This document shows positions 17,699-27,441 of a stretch of DNA of 39,664 nt, in pieces (position 1 is the first letter of the stretch; the number at the start of each line of letters is the position of its first letter). The notes beneath the pieces were generated by a model that made no database searches, had not been told where the DNA came from, and saw only the letters and a program-made list of their open reading frames with translations. The stretch comes from Halochromatium sp. (GTDB lineage: Bacteria > Pseudomonadota > Gammaproteobacteria > Chromatiales > Chromatiaceae): contig POWB01000009.1 in assembly GCA_010912705.1 (NCBI GenBank), forward strand, positions 1 to 39,664, written 5' to 3'. Made by a program: the position numbers and the translations under genes.

Positions 17699-18208
17699 AT
17701 GTATGACAGTCAGCTTGCAACCCCCTTTGGTGTGATTGGCATCTCTTGGCAAGACCAGCGGCTAACAGGGGTGCTACTCAGACCTGAGAAGGTCTCAGGG
17801 TCAGCGGCTCCCGCTTGGCTGATCGCTGAGCTGGAAGCCTATTTCGCTGATCCAGGACATCGTATAAGCTGCGCCATTGAGCTTGAAGGCACCGCTTTCC
17901 AAGGTCGTGTCTGGGCGCTGATTGCCGCCATCCCGTCCGGCAGCCGACGCACCTACGGAGCGCTAGCGAAGGAGCTAGGCAGTTCCGCCCGAGCCGTGGG
18001 GAATGCCTGTCGCGCCAATCCGGTGCCGCTGCGAATTCCCTGCCATCGGGTCGTCAGTGCGACCGGTCTAGGTGGCTTCGCGGGTGATCGCGATGGGCGG
18101 CTCTTAGCGATTAAGCGCTGGCTGCTTGATCACGAGGCCGGGTTAAGGCCTGCGCCGCTAAACAATACTGGAGACGCAAGGCTTACAGCGAGCAGGCCAA
18201 GCCTATGA
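17699..18208 (+). CDS. ogt: Methylated-DNA-protein-cysteine S-methyltransferase
   Basis: At 169 residues the protein has the Ogt/AGT layout. It has a less conserved N-terminal ribonuclease-like part, then a DNA-binding helix-turn-helix (TYGALAKELGSSARAVGNACRANP). The active-site motif is IPCHRVV (acceptor Cys115), followed by GLGGFAG. It repairs O6-alkylguanine and O4-alkylthymine by suicidal transfer of the alkyl group to the cysteine. The last 20 residues or so are a tail beyond the family. Its TGA overlaps the ATG of xerD by 4 bases, which suggests translational coupling between a repair gene and a recombinase gene. Confidence 0.94.
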   Translation: MYDSQLATPFGVIGISWQDQRLTGVLLRPEKVSGSAAPAWLIAELEAYFADPGHRISCAIELEGTAFQGRVWALIAAIPSGSRRTYGALAKELGSSARAVGNACRANPVPLRIPCHRVVSATGLGGFAGDRDGRLLAIKRWLLDHEAGLRPAPLNNTGDARLTASRPSL

Positions 18209-19134
18209 CCTCACCAAGCCGAGTTTCAGGCGCCAGTGACGATAGCAGCCTGCGCGTCATCGAAGCCTTTGCTGATGCGCTCTGGATGGAGCGCGGGCTG
18301 AGCGCGAATACCCTCGCGGCCTATCAGTCGGACCTGCGCGGCTTCCACCTCTGGCTGACCCGAGTGCACAGACGGGGTTTAGAGCAGGCCCAGCGCAGCG
18401 ATCTGCTCGACTATCTTGCGGTGCTTGCGCAGCAGGGGCGCAAGCCGCGCTCATCGGCGCGTGTGTTGTCCTGTTTGCGCCAGTTCTATGGCCATTTGCG
18501 GCGCCAGGGCAGGATCGCCGAAGATCCGAGCGAAAGGGTTGAAGCGCCAAAGCTCGGCCGACCACTGCCGAAGACCCTGACCGAGGCCGATGTCGAGGCG
18601 CTGCTTTCAGCGCCCGATGCCGATGATCCGCGCGGCCATCGCGATCGCACCATGTTGGAGGTGCTCTACGCCAGCGGCCTGCGCGTCACTGAGCTGGTCA
18701 CCCTGAGGCCAGACGCCGTCAGTTTGACGCAGGGCGTGGTGCGCATCACCGGCAAGGGCGACAAAGAGCGCTTGGTCCCGCTCGGCGAGGAGGCGACTCA
18801 CTGGCTGGCCAGCTATGCACGAGGGCCGCGGGCGGTGCTGCTTGGCAACCGCAGCTGCGATTATCTGTTTCCGACCCAACGCAGTGATTGCATGACGCGT
18901 CAGGCCTTCTGGCAGCTTATCAAGCGCTACGCCGCCCTGGCCGGGATCATCAAGCCCCTCTCGCCACACACCTTGCGGCACGCCTTTGCCACGCACCTGT
19001 TGAACCATGGGGCCGATCTGCGCGTCGTCCAGATGTTGCTCGGGCACAGCGATCTCTCGACCACGCAGATCTACACTCACGTGGCGCGCGAACGTCTGCA
19101 GCAGTTGCACGCGAAGCACCATCCGCGTGCTTGA
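18205..19134 (+). CDS. xerD: Tyrosine site-specific recombinase XerD
   Basis: The protein of 309 residues has an N-terminal SAM-like core-binding domain (about 17-110) and the catalytic domain. The tyrosine-recombinase residues are all present: Arg160 (YASGLRVTEL), Lys184 (TGKGDKER), His255 and Arg258 (SPHTLRHAFATH), His281 (LLGHSDLSTTQ) and the nucleophile Tyr290 (IYTHV). XerD acts with XerC at dif to resolve chromosome dimers at the FtsK-marked septum. The call over XerC rests on close similarity of the LLGHSDLSTTQIYTHV block and on the following dsbC gene, a conserved xerD-dsbC neighbourhood in gammaproteobacteria. Confidence 0.94.
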   Translation: MTSPSRVSGASDDSSLRVIEAFADALWMERGLSANTLAAYQSDLRGFHLWLTRVHRRGLEQAQRSDLLDYLAVLAQQGRKPRSSARVLSCLRQFYGHLRRQGRIAEDPSERVEAPKLGRPLPKTLTEADVEALLSAPDADDPRGHRDRTMLEVLYASGLRVTELVTLRPDAVSLTQGVVRITGKGDKERLVPLGEEATHWLASYARGPRAVLLGNRSCDYLFPTQRSDCMTRQAFWQLIKRYAALAGIIKPLSPHTLRHAFATHLLNHGADLRVVQMLLGHSDLSTTQIYTHVARERLQQLHAKHHPRA

Positions 19135-19151
19135 TAGGAATTGCCGCCTGC

Positions 19152-19188
19152 CGGATTAAGCGTCGCTGTCTGAACAGATGGTAATCCG
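19152..19188 (+). other. Stem-loop downstream of xerD
   Basis: CGGATTA (19152-19158) pairs with TAATCCG (19182-19188), and an inner CTGT/ACAG pair lies between them. There is no T-run after it, so it is not a standard intrinsic terminator. It might separate xerD transcription from dsbC or be incidental. Confidence 0.3.
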
Positions 19189-19322
19189 CCAGCAGTAGAC
19201 CAAATTCGCCGCATGCTCTATGTTGCCCAGTTTTGCCGGCGGGGACTGTCGCTGGCTTGCGCAACAAGTTCATAGTCTAAAGCGTCCGCCCTGAAGGGTC
19301 GGTTTCAACTGGGAGAATTTTG

Positions 19323-20051
19323 ATGACAATGCGTTTAAGGATCGGGGCTGCAGGCCTCGCCATGGCAGCCACCACACTGCTTGCCTTCAGTACGGCAGGC
19401 AGCGCCAGTGAGGCGCAGACCATCCGCGCGGCCTTGGCCAAGGTGCTGCCGGATGCGAAGCCGACCAGCGTGCAACCGACCCCAATCAAGGGCCTGTTCC
19501 AGGTCGAGATCGGCCCGCAAGTGATGTACATGACCGGCGATGGCCGCTATCTGATTGACGGCGCCATCGTTGACTTGCAAACCCGTGAGAACCTGGCCGA
19601 AAAGGCGCAAAATGAGGCGCGTCAACGCGCCGTCGAGGCCATGGGCGAGGATGAGATGATCGTCTTTGAGGCGCCGAACGCCAAGCACCAGATCACTGTT
19701 TTCACCGACATCGACTGCGGCTACTGCCGCAAGCTGCATCAGCAGATCGATGGCTATGCTGCGGAAGGCATCAGTGTGCGTTACCTGTTCTATCCGCGCA
19801 CCGGCGTCGACACGCCCTCCTACGATAAGGCTGTCGCAGTCTGGTGCGCCGATGATCAACAGGCGGCAATGACCGAGGCCAAGAACGGCAATCCGGTCGA
19901 TAGCAAGGCCTGTAAGAACCCGGTGCAGCGCCACATGGAGCTGGGCGAGCTGATGGGCATTCGCGGCACCCCAGCCATCGTCCTTGAGAACGGCCAACTG
20001 GTGCCTGGCTTCGTTGAGCCCAAGCGGCTCGTGCAGGTGCTCGAGCAGTAA
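19323..20051 (+). CDS. dsbC: Thiol:disulfide interchange protein DsbC
   Basis: The ATG at 19323 is preceded by GGGAGAA at a good distance; a TTG directly before it is less likely. The product of 242 residues has a signal peptide (residues 1 to about 28, ending GSAS), an N-terminal dimerisation domain (GLFQVEIGPQVMYMTGDGRY), a helical linker, and a thioredoxin-fold domain with the redox motif CGYC (Cys132 and Cys135) and the cis-proline in RGTPAIVL. Cys175 and Cys197 correspond to the structural disulfide. DsbC is a dimeric periplasmic isomerase that reshuffles wrong disulfides and is kept reduced by DsbD. It follows xerD, as in E. coli. Confidence 0.95.
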   Translation: MTMRLRIGAAGLAMAATTLLAFSTAGSASEAQTIRAALAKVLPDAKPTSVQPTPIKGLFQVEIGPQVMYMTGDGRYLIDGAIVDLQTRENLAEKAQNEARQRAVEAMGEDEMIVFEAPNAKHQITVFTDIDCGYCRKLHQQIDGYAAEGISVRYLFYPRTGVDTPSYDKAVAVWCADDQQAAMTEAKNGNPVDSKACKNPVQRHMELGELMGIRGTPAIVLENGQLVPGFVEPKRLVQVLEQ

Positions 20052-20232
20052 GCAGTGATTCGAGCCGTCATAAGCTCGTCATCGCTGACGACAGGAGCTG
20101 CTCTAGCCATCCGTTAACCCTTCGCGCAGAACAGTGGCCTGGCTGCTAACAGTCACAGCGGTCCCTGTTGCGCGAGCGCGTTGTCCGTCCGCTTGGTCGG
20201 ATGAACCTGAGATCTTGTCTGGAGATGTGACG

Positions 20233-20895
20233 ATGGATGCGATTCGACGTCGATTCAGCCTCTACTTGCTGGCCTTCTTGGCCTTCCTCAGTCTGCCCTT
20301 GACGGCGAGCGCAGAGCTTGTCGAGGGTCGTCACTGGAAGGCAGTCAGTGCCCCAGCAACCGAGCAGGATGCTGATGAGATCGAGGTCTTGGAGTTCTTC
20401 TCCTACGGCTGTCCGCACTGCGGTGACATCAACCCGCTGATCAAGCAGTGGGCCGCAGCGCTGCCGAGCGATGTGCGCTTTGAGCGCGTGCCGGTCACCT
20501 TTGGGCGCGCGGCCTGGGAGAGCTTGGCACGGCTCTATTTTGCGCTGGACTACGCTGATGCACTCGATCGCCTAGATCAGGATGTCTTTGATGCGGTGAC
20601 CAAACAGCGCACCAACCTCTATACCGAGAAGGCGGTGCTGAGCTGGGTTGCCGAGCAGGATGTCGACCCTGAGACCTTCGCTAAGCTATACAACAGCTTT
20701 GCGGTTGAGGCGGCGTTGGCCCGAGCCAACACCCTAGCGGCGCGCTTCAAGGTCAACGCGGTGCCGATGATCATCGTCGATGGGCGGTATCAGGTGCTAG
20801 GAGAGGGTGCTAAGACCAAGGCCGAATTGCTCGAGATCGCAGACGCCCTGATCGAGCAGGCGCGTCAGGCCCGTACCACCGCAGCAGCCGAATAA
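20233..20895 (+). CDS. dsbA: Thiol:disulfide interchange protein DsbA
   Basis: I place the start at the ATG at 20233 (MDAIRRRFSL), preceded by GGAG at about 8 bases and giving a proper signal peptide (basic start, hydrophobic core, cut after TASA at residue 27). The 220-residue product has the DsbA active site FFSYGCPHCGDINP (Cys60 and Cys63), an inserted helical domain, and the cis-proline in NAVPMIIVDGRY. DsbA oxidises cysteines of newly exported proteins in the periplasm and is reoxidised by DsbB. Having dsbC and dsbA side by side puts oxidation and isomerisation under neighbouring control, with 181 bases between them that could hold a second promoter. Confidence 0.94.
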   Translation: MDAIRRRFSLYLLAFLAFLSLPLTASAELVEGRHWKAVSAPATEQDADEIEVLEFFSYGCPHCGDINPLIKQWAAALPSDVRFERVPVTFGRAAWESLARLYFALDYADALDRLDQDVFDAVTKQRTNLYTEKAVLSWVAEQDVDPETFAKLYNSFAVEAALARANTLAARFKVNAVPMIIVDGRYQVLGEGAKTKAELLEIADALIEQARQARTTAAAE

Positions 20896-21018
20896 ACCTG
20901 CGCGCCTTCTTGCCGTTGATCACCTTAGCAGCGCTATTGAGCTTTGCCCTGTCCAGTCAAGTCTAGGTCACTGATCGCACCACTGATCTATCATCTACCG
21001 CAAAGGGTTTCTTTTTGA

Positions 21019-21609
21019 TCAGGGTCTGCTTACCCCGGGGCCGCGCTGCTTAGACAATTTGGCCAGCTCGATCTCCTTCGCTTGGATAAAAAACACTAGT
21101 TTTTGGCGGTCTTCTTCCTTGAGATCATCGTAAGTCAAGGCCACTCTATTGATTGAGCCGAACTCTTTCGGCTGGATATGGACGACACTACTACGAACGA
21201 GAATTGGATCTTCAGCCTCTAGCGGCTGCATTAACAGGTCTACCTTGTCGTCAATGTCAATATCTTGGTCAATATCAAAGGCAATACCGTTACCACTCAG
21301 GTTGACCGGTCGGTATGGAATTGATTTGATCATCTGTGATGTGTCTACTGTTTCCATCAAAAAGCTAATCTTACTGTTGATTAGGTTAAGAGCCGTTGCA
21401 AGCAGTGAGCTACTTTCGTTGATACGAACGATCGTGTCGTTGATCTTTTGGTCGAGTTCCATGACATCTTGCATCATAAAATTTTCGATGAAATTCGACG
21501 GCATATCAGAAGGTAGCGCTCGCTTAGTAATCTCCTCGGCAGGAATGATTTTAAACTTGCAGCGCATCATGACATCGATGCGGAAATATGACCTCTGTCC
21601 GATACCCAT
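21019..21609 (-). CDS. PilZ-domain protein with a long helical insertion
   Basis: I use the ATG at 21609 (196 residues), which has GAGGT about 10 bases upstream, over the TTG at 21642. Both c-di-GMP binding motifs of PilZ are present: RSYFR (RxxxR, residues 6-10) and NLSGNG (NxSxxG, 103-108). In ordinary PilZ domains these lie a few tens of residues apart; here about 90 residues separate them. The insert is mostly predicted helix (MELDQKINDTIVRINESS, then LATALNLINSKISFLME) with heptad-like spacing. This recalls the tetrameric, helix-extended PilZ type seen in Xanthomonas. It would be a cytoplasmic c-di-GMP responsive protein, probably oligomeric. The gene is visibly AT-richer than its neighbours and stands alone. 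Confidence 0.8.
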   Translation of the reverse strand: MGIGQRSYFRIDVMMRCKFKIIPAEEITKRALPSDMPSNFIENFMMQDVMELDQKINDTIVRINESSSLLATALNLINSKISFLMETVDTSQMIKSIPYRPVNLSGNGIAFDIDQDIDIDDKVDLLMQPLEAEDPILVRSSVVHIQPKEFGSINRVALTYDDLKEEDRQKLVFFIQAKEIELAKLSKQRGPGVSRP

Positions 21610-21660
21610 ATTGACTTTTACCTCTGTGTTCGTCGTCTTCAATCAACTCAAAGTGCCGTT

Positions 21661-24600
21661 TCAGCCTGCATAGCCACCACCACCTGGCGTCTGTAGCACG
21701 AAGACATCGTTCATGCTCACAGCGCGGTTGTCAGTATTTCTGAGGTCATCCAGGCTGCCATCTGCGCGCTCGATCCAGGCGCAACCGCAGTCACCATGAC
21801 CGCCACCAGCGAGTCCGAAGGGGGCTACCCGCCGCCGATTGGCAAGGATACCGACATCCATTGCCGTTAAGAATCGAATACGCCGCTCAACGCCATCGCC
21901 GCCGTGGTACCGGCCCTTGCCGCCTGAGCCTTGGCGAATCGAAAACGAATCCAGTCGCACGGGGAAGCGCCACTCCAACACCTCAGGATCGGTGAGGCGC
22001 GAGTTGGTCATGTGCGTCTGCACTGCGCTGGTGCCGTCAAAGTCGGGGCCGGCGCCAGAGCCACCGCAGACGGTCTCGTAGTATTGGTAGTCGCTATTAC
22101 CAAAGGTGGTGTTGTTCATCGTGCCCTGGGCCGCGGCGAGCAGTCCAAGGGCGCCATAGAGGGCATCAGTGATGGCCTGGCTGGTTTCGACGTTGCCGGC
22201 GACAACCGCTGCGGGATGGCGCGGATTGAGCATTGAGCCTTCGGGGATGATCAGCTCGATCGGCCGCAGGCAGCCCTCGTTGAGTGGGATGCTGTCATCG
22301 ACGAGGCTACGGAAGACATAGAGCACGGCGGCGCGGCAGATCGCCGCCGGGGCGTTGAAGTTGCTCGGCTGTTGTGCGCTGGTGCCGCTGAAGTCGACGC
22401 AAGCTTGACGCCGCTGAGGGTCGATTGAGATCGCGACCGCGATCACCGCGCCATCGTCCATTTCGACGCGGAAACGGCCTGGCTGCAGCACCTCGATGAC
22501 ACGGCGCACGGATTCCTCGGCATTGGCTTGGACGTGGCCCATGTAGGCCTGCACGGTGGCGAGGCCGAAGTGCTCGACCATCTTCAGCAGTTCTTCGACG
22601 CCCTTGGCATTGGCCGCAATCTGTGCCTGCAGGTCAGCAAGATTCTGGGCGGGATTGCGCGCCGGGTAGGGCCCGGTCTTGAGCAGCGCCATCACCGCCT
22701 CGCGCTGGAAGACACCACGATCGACCAGTTTCAGGTTGTCGATCAGCACCCCTTCCTCATCGACCAAAGTTGAGCGTGCCGGCATTGAGCCGGGGCTGAT
22801 GCCGCCGATATCGGCATGGTGACCGCGGCTGCCGACATAGAACAGGATTTGCTCGCCACTGGCATCAAAGACCGGCGTAATGACGGTAATATCGGGTAAA
22901 TGGGTGCCGCCATTGTAAGGTGCGTTGAGCGCATAGACATCGCCCGGTGCCATGCAGCCAGCGTTGAGTTGAATCACAGCGCGCACGCTCTCTCCCATCG
23001 AGCCGAGATGCACCGGGATGTGCGGCGCGTTGGCGACCAGAGCGCCATCCGGATCAAACAGGGCACAGGAGAAATCTAGCCGTTCCTTGATGTTGACCGA
23101 GAAGGCGGTGTTCTGGAGCCGATAGCCCATCTGCTCAGCGATGGACATGAACAGGTTATTAAAGACTTCTAGCATCACTGGGTCGCAGTGGGTGCCGATC
23201 GCGCGGCTCTCGGCGCGGGCCTCGACCCGCTGCAAGAGCAGATTTCCCAGCGCAGTAACCTCAGCCTGCCAGCCGGGCTCGATCACCGTGGTCCCGGTCT
23301 GCTCGACAATGATGGCAGGGCCAGTGATTCGGTTCTCGCTGTGCAGGGCTGTCCGCTCAAACAGCGGTGCTGGACACCAATGTCCACCGCTGAAGATCGA
23401 GACTCTAGCGCTGGGTACAGGCAGTGGTCCTGGGGAAAGGCTGAGTTGTGACGGCGCGCCACAGGCTTTGCCAACAGCCTCAACGGCGACGCTAGCAGCA
23501 ATGAGTGGTGTGTCCGGCATCAGGAAGCCAAAACGGGCGCGGTAGGCGGCCTCGAAGGCCTGGGTCAGGGTCTCATGATTAGGATCAAAATCGATCTCAA
23601 GCGCTGTGTCGGAACCTTGATAGCGCAGGTGCAGCCGACGCCGTAGCAGCATGCGTGCGCTCGGTATCGACTGGGCAAGCAGCTCCTGCTCCGCCTCGCT
23701 GGCGATGGCATCCAGTGCCGCTACGAGCTCGCCGCGCTGCAACAGCGCATCGAGTGGCTGCTCGATCGAGCGCTCGCGCAAGGCCCGCACATCGGCCAGG
23801 CCCATGCCATAGGCTGAGAGTACGCCAGCTAGCGGATGCAAGAGCACCCGTGACATGCCGAGTGCATCGGCCACCGCACAGGCATGCTGGCCGCCGGCAC
23901 CGCCGAAGCTGACCAGGGTGTAGGCGGTGACATCATAGCCACGCTGTACCGAGATGGTCTTGATTGCATTGGCCATATTCTCGACCGCGATATGCAGGAA
24001 GCCCTCGGCTACCTGCTCCGGACGGGGACGCTCGCCAGTTGCCACGGCGATCTCGTCAGCGAGCGCTGAAAAGCCGAGGCGGACAGCTTCTAGATCGAGT
24101 GGCTGATCCTGGCTTGGGCCGAATACAGCCGGGAAGAAGGCCGGCTGTAGCTTACCGAGCATCAAGTTGCAGTCGGTCACTGCTAGCGGTCCACCGCGCC
24201 GGTAACAGGTTGGCCCCGGATCAGCGCCGGCGCTCTCAGGGCCGACCCGATAGCGGGCGCCATCAAACTGGCAGATCGAGCCACCACCGGCGGCGACGGT
24301 ATGGATCTGCATCATCGGTGCACGCATGCGCACGCCAGCAACCTTGGTCTCCAGGGTGCGCTCCAGGCTGCCGGCATAATGGGCGACATCGGTCGAGGTG
24401 CCGCCCATATCGAAGGTAATCAGCTTGTCGAAGCCAGCCTGCAACGAGGTCTCGACGGCGCCAATGATGCCACCCGCAGGGCCTGACAAGATCGCATCCT
24501 TGCCCTGAAACAGATGCGCATCGGTGAGCCCACCCTGCGACTGCATGAATTGCAGGCGTGGCTTATTACCGCTCACTGCAAGGATTGCATCCTGTTTGGC

Positions 24601-25335
24601 GTCTAGTAGATCCTCGACCTGCTCGACATAACGCCGCAGTAAGGGCGAGAGATAGGCGTCGACGACGGTGGTATCGCCGCGGCTGATCAGCTTGATCAGC
24701 GGGCTGGTCTCATGGCTGGTGGAGATCTGCTGAAAGCCAATCGACTGCGCTAGGGCTTTGAGGCGCTGCTCATGCGCGGGATAGCGATAGCCATGCATGC
24801 AGAGGATGGCAACCGCGCGGATGCCTTCCTGATAAGCCTGCTCTAGGCGTGGGCGTAGCTCCTCGAGATCCAGTGGAGTGACGAGACGGCCATCGGCGCC
24901 GACGCGCTCCCTGACCTCTTCGACTCGCTCGTAGAGCATCTCGGGGAGGATGATCTGACGTGCGAACAGCTGCGGGCGATCCTGGTAGCCAATGCGCAAT
25001 GCGTCACGAAAGCCGCCTGTGACCAAGAGCAGCACGCGGTCGCCCTTGCGCTCGAGCAAGGCATTGGTGGCGACCGTCGTGCCCATCTTCACCGCCTCGA
25101 TCGCCGCGCTTGGCAGCGGCTCGTCGGGGGCAAGCGCGAGCAGCCGCCGAATGCCTTCGATCGCAGCATCGGGATAGGCCTCAGGGTTCTCCGAGAGCAG
25201 CTTGGTGGTCAGCAAAGAGCCATCCGGTCGCCGGCCGATGATGTCGGTAAAGGTGCCGCCGCGATCGATCCAGAATTCCCATCCGGAGGCGGGCGGCGGC
25301 ACTGATGGATCGTTGGCCGAAGCGTTTGCGCTCAT
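21661..25335 (-). CDS. 5-oxoprolinase / hydantoinase, fused A and B subunits
   Basis: The 1224-residue protein joins a HyuA-like half and a HyuB-like half. The N-terminal part starts [19 protein letters not shown] (residues 22-40), an ATP-binding fold of the acetate-kinase/Hsp70 type, with a second phosphate loop at [13 protein letters not shown] and [18 protein letters not shown]. The C-terminal half begins near [20 protein letters not shown] and contains [21 protein letters not shown] and the Gly-rich end [10 protein letters not shown]. Fused proteins of this size are the ATP-dependent 5-oxoprolinases (5-oxoproline to glutamate), although some act on hydantoins. It is divergent from the amidase-like gene with 45 bases between starts. 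The family is secure; the substrate rests on length and domain fusion. Confidence 0.92.
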   Translation of the reverse strand: MSANASANDPSVPPPASGWEFWIDRGGTFTDIIGRRPDGSLLTTKLLSENPEAYPDAAIEGIRRLLALAPDEPLPSAAIEAVKMGTTVATNALLERKGDRVLLLVTGGFRDALRIGYQDRPQLFARQIILPEMLYERVEEVRERVGADGRLVTPLDLEELRPRLEQAYQEGIRAVAILCMHGYRYPAHEQRLKALAQSIGFQQISTSHETSPLIKLISRGDTTVVDAYLSPLLRRYVEQVEDLLDAKQDAILAVSGNKPRLQFMQSQGGLTDAHLFQGKDAILSGPAGGIIGAVETSLQAGFDKLITFDMGGTSTDVAHYAGSLERTLETKVAGVRMRAPMMQIHTVAAGGGSICQFDGARYRVGPESAGADPGPTCYRRGGPLAVTDCNLMLGKLQPAFFPAVFGPSQDQPLDLEAVRLGFSALADEIAVATGERPRPEQVAEGFLHIAVENMANAIKTISVQRGYDVTAYTLVSFGGAGGQHACAVADALGMSRVLLHPLAGVLSAYGMGLADVRALRERSIEQPLDALLQRGELVAALDAIASEAEQELLAQSIPSARMLLRRRLHLRYQGSDTALEIDFDPNHETLTQAFEAAYRARFGFLMPDTPLIAASVAVEAVGKACGAPSQLSLSPGPLPVPSARVSIFSGGHWCPAPLFERTALHSENRITGPAIIVEQTGTTVIEPGWQAEVTALGNLLLQRVEARAESRAIGTHCDPVMLEVFNNLFMSIAEQMGYRLQNTAFSVNIKERLDFSCALFDPDGALVANAPHIPVHLGSMGESVRAVIQLNAGCMAPGDVYALNAPYNGGTHLPDITVITPVFDASGEQILFYVGSRGHHADIGGISPGSMPARSTLVDEEGVLIDNLKLVDRGVFQREAVMALLKTGPYPARNPAQNLADLQAQIAANAKGVEELLKMVEHFGLATVQAYMGHVQANAEESVRRVIEVLQPGRFRVEMDDGAVIAVAISIDPQRRQACVDFSGTSAQQPSNFNAPAAICRAAVLYVFRSLVDDSIPLNEGCLRPIELIIPEGSMLNPRHPAAVVAGNVETSQAITDALYGALGLLAAAQGTMNNTTFGNSDYQYYETVCGGSGAGPDFDGTSAVQTHMTNSRLTDPEVLEWRFPVRLDSFSIRQGSGGKGRYHGGDGVERRIRFLTAMDVGILANRRRVAPFGLAGGGHGDCGCAWIERADGSLDDLRNTDNRAVSMNDVFVLQTPGGGGYAG

Positions 25336-25380
25336 TGCGACATCCTTTAGCGGTCGTTATCGTGGCGGAATGAGGACTCA

Positions 25381-27291
25381 GTGCAAAATAGTAACCCCTT
25401 AGCCAGCATGACAGCGCCTCGAATGGTCGCGCCTCGAATCACGATGACGAGTTCTCAGACGAGGTCTCAGACCTGGCGTCGTGGCGCCCCGATTGGCGCC
25501 CAGGTGCTTTGCAACCGATTGGCATTGCTGCTGCTAGCCTGGCTGATCGGCTGGCCACTGCTCTCCTTGGTTGCCGAGCAGGCGCAAGCACAGGCACCTG
25601 CAGCAGGGATAGAGACCGAGCTAGGGCGCAGGTCGGAGGCGGGCGCTGAAATGGTTGCCGATCGGCTTCCATCCGATGCCAGCCTCGCGGAACTAGAGGC
25701 CGCGCTGACGGCCGGGGCCTTGACCCCAGCGCAACTGCTGCGTCACTCGCTGGAGCGGATTAAGGCGCTCGATAGCGGAGGTCCGACCCTAAACAGTCTG
25801 GTTGCGGTAGATCCGCGAGCGACTGATCGGCTGCCTGAGCTCGCCGACGCGGGTGGCCAAGAACTGCTGCGGCAGGGTGACGGCCGTGGTCCCTTGTGGG
25901 GCATCCCGGTGGTGGTCGGCGATACCATTGATGTGCGCGGTCTACCGACCACTGCCGGCTCCGCGACCCTGCGTGGCCATCTCCCCGAGATCGATGCCGC
26001 GGCGGTTGCCGCTCTACGGCAGGCGGGCGCGGTGCTGTTCGCGAAGGCCAATACGCGCGAGCTTGGCTTGCCGCAGGGCCGGCCTGGTTACAGCTCGGCC
26101 GGCGGACAGACGCTGAACCCGTACAAGCTTGAACGGGTCAGCGCTGGCGTGGCCGCGGCTATCGCGGCTCGGCTGGCGCCGGTCGCGATCGGTAGCGACG
26201 GTGCGGGCGATCTGCGCAGTGCGGCGGCGCAAGCCGGCCTAGTCGCAATACGCCCAAGCCAAGGCATGGTGACAGGGCAGGGTGCCTTGCCAGCACCGAT
26301 GTCACTAGATGCCATTGGCCCGATGACCTGCTCAGTGGCCGATGCGGCGCTGATGCTGCAGGTGCTTGAGACCAAGCTGCTCGAGGGTGAGGGTGAGGGC
26401 GATGCTCAGTGCTACGGCCATGGCCAGAGCCAGCGCGGGAGCGAGAGCCAGGGGCAGTGCGCAGATCGCTCCCCGAGCCCGCAAGGGTCCGCTGCCACAA
26501 AGATCGATCCGACCGGTGAGCGTCAACTGAGCAAGGTTCGCCTCGGGATTTTCAAGGCCCTCTCGGGTGGCAGTCGCGCGGTTGACGAGGCCTTTGCCCA
26601 GGCCCTGCGGCAGCTTGAGTGTGACGGCGCCATCCTAGTTGAGCTGACGCTACCGGCGGGCTTTGCCGAGGGCTGGCCAGCCTGGAGCGCGCTGCTGCGC
26701 GAGACCGAGCTGCGCGATCAGCTGAATGCCTATCTGGCGACGGTCGGCGATGGTCGGCCGACCGATCTGCAAGCCTTGCTCAGGATCAGCGAGTCGCCAC
26801 TGATCCGCGGCTCGGACTCACCGGTCGATGCCGGCGTGCGCAGCCTGCTCACGCGTGCCGCGGCCAGTGCTGGGCTGGCAAATCCCGACTACCTCGATGT
26901 GTTGATGCGACAGCTGCCCGCCTTGCGCTCGGCGCTGCTCGAACGCTTTGCCGGGCAGCAGCTCGATGCCCTGGTCTTTCCAACCACGCTCTGTCTGGCC
27001 CCATCACGACTGGATCGCTACGACATCAGCTACGATTGCGATGCCGCTGATCCAACCCTGCCAACCGGGCTCGCGGCCGGCGCCGGGCTGCCCGAGATCA
27101 GCCTGCCGATGGCGCTGACCCCGATCGGGCTGCCGGCCGGACTCTCGCTGCTCGGCGCGCCAGGGTCGGAGCAAACACTGATCGCGCTTGCCGCCCGTTT
27201 TGAGCAGCTACGCGGTCGCTTGCCCAAACCGCGGTGGCCGACGCTGGAACCTGCCGAGGACAGAGAGGTGCAGGTGGACGTGGAGCCTTGA
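25381..27291 (+). CDS. Exported amidase-signature family protein, catalytic triad lost
   Basis: The GTG at 25381 is used (636 residues); ATG codons at 25408 and 25423 are alternatives. A hydrophobic helix near residues 46-65 followed by QAQAQA suggests a signal peptide or membrane anchor. The body has the amidase-signature fold: GPLWGIPVVVGDTIDV, TTAGSATL, AGAVLFAKANTRELG, AGGQTLNPYKLERVSAG, AIGSDGAGDLR and LDAIGPMT. The Ser-cisSer-Lys triad is gone. The Lys of the usual VKDNID is Gly180. The Gly/Ser-rich loop that holds the cis-Ser is shortened by about four residues (ERVSAGVAAA, 251-260). The nucleophile position in the usual GGSI/GGSIR is Asp277. A 35-residue Gly/Gln/Ser-rich insert lies at about residues 338-372. 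It should not hydrolyse amides by the family mechanism; a binding role is likelier. Confidence 0.85.
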   Translation: MQNSNPLASMTAPRMVAPRITMTSSQTRSQTWRRGAPIGAQVLCNRLALLLLAWLIGWPLLSLVAEQAQAQAPAAGIETELGRRSEAGAEMVADRLPSDASLAELEAALTAGALTPAQLLRHSLERIKALDSGGPTLNSLVAVDPRATDRLPELADAGGQELLRQGDGRGPLWGIPVVVGDTIDVRGLPTTAGSATLRGHLPEIDAAAVAALRQAGAVLFAKANTRELGLPQGRPGYSSAGGQTLNPYKLERVSAGVAAAIAARLAPVAIGSDGAGDLRSAAAQAGLVAIRPSQGMVTGQGALPAPMSLDAIGPMTCSVADAALMLQVLETKLLEGEGEGDAQCYGHGQSQRGSESQGQCADRSPSPQGSAATKIDPTGERQLSKVRLGIFKALSGGSRAVDEAFAQALRQLECDGAILVELTLPAGFAEGWPAWSALLRETELRDQLNAYLATVGDGRPTDLQALLRISESPLIRGSDSPVDAGVRSLLTRAAASAGLANPDYLDVLMRQLPALRSALLERFAGQQLDALVFPTTLCLAPSRLDRYDISYDCDAADPTLPTGLAAGAGLPEISLPMALTPIGLPAGLSLLGAPGSEQTLIALAARFEQLRGRLPKPRWPTLEPAEDREVQVDVEP

Positions 27292-27305
27292 TCGATCGGC
27301 GATCA
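27289..27305 (+). terminator. Weak hairpin at the amidase-like gene stop
   Basis: TGATCG and CGATCA form a perfect 6-bp stem around a 5-base loop, beginning at the stop codon itself. The sequence after it is GACAATCCCTTTT rather than a T-run, so termination by this structure is doubtful. Confidence 0.2.
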
Positions 27306-27441
27306 GACAATCCCTTTTCCGGGTTGCAACCTGGGTTATTCGCCTTCACTGTCAACGATAGTTCGCAATCTTCTTGTTCTCTGTTGCCGTGACGCCTCTG
27401 CTTGGTGATTGCGGCTGATCTACCTTAGGTGGTCTCATCCC

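Noticed and set aside
20076..20091. Perfect hairpin TCGTCA-TCGC-TGACGA after dsbC as a terminator
   Set aside because: The 6-bp stem has no following T-run, and short stems like this are expected by chance in GC-rich DNA.
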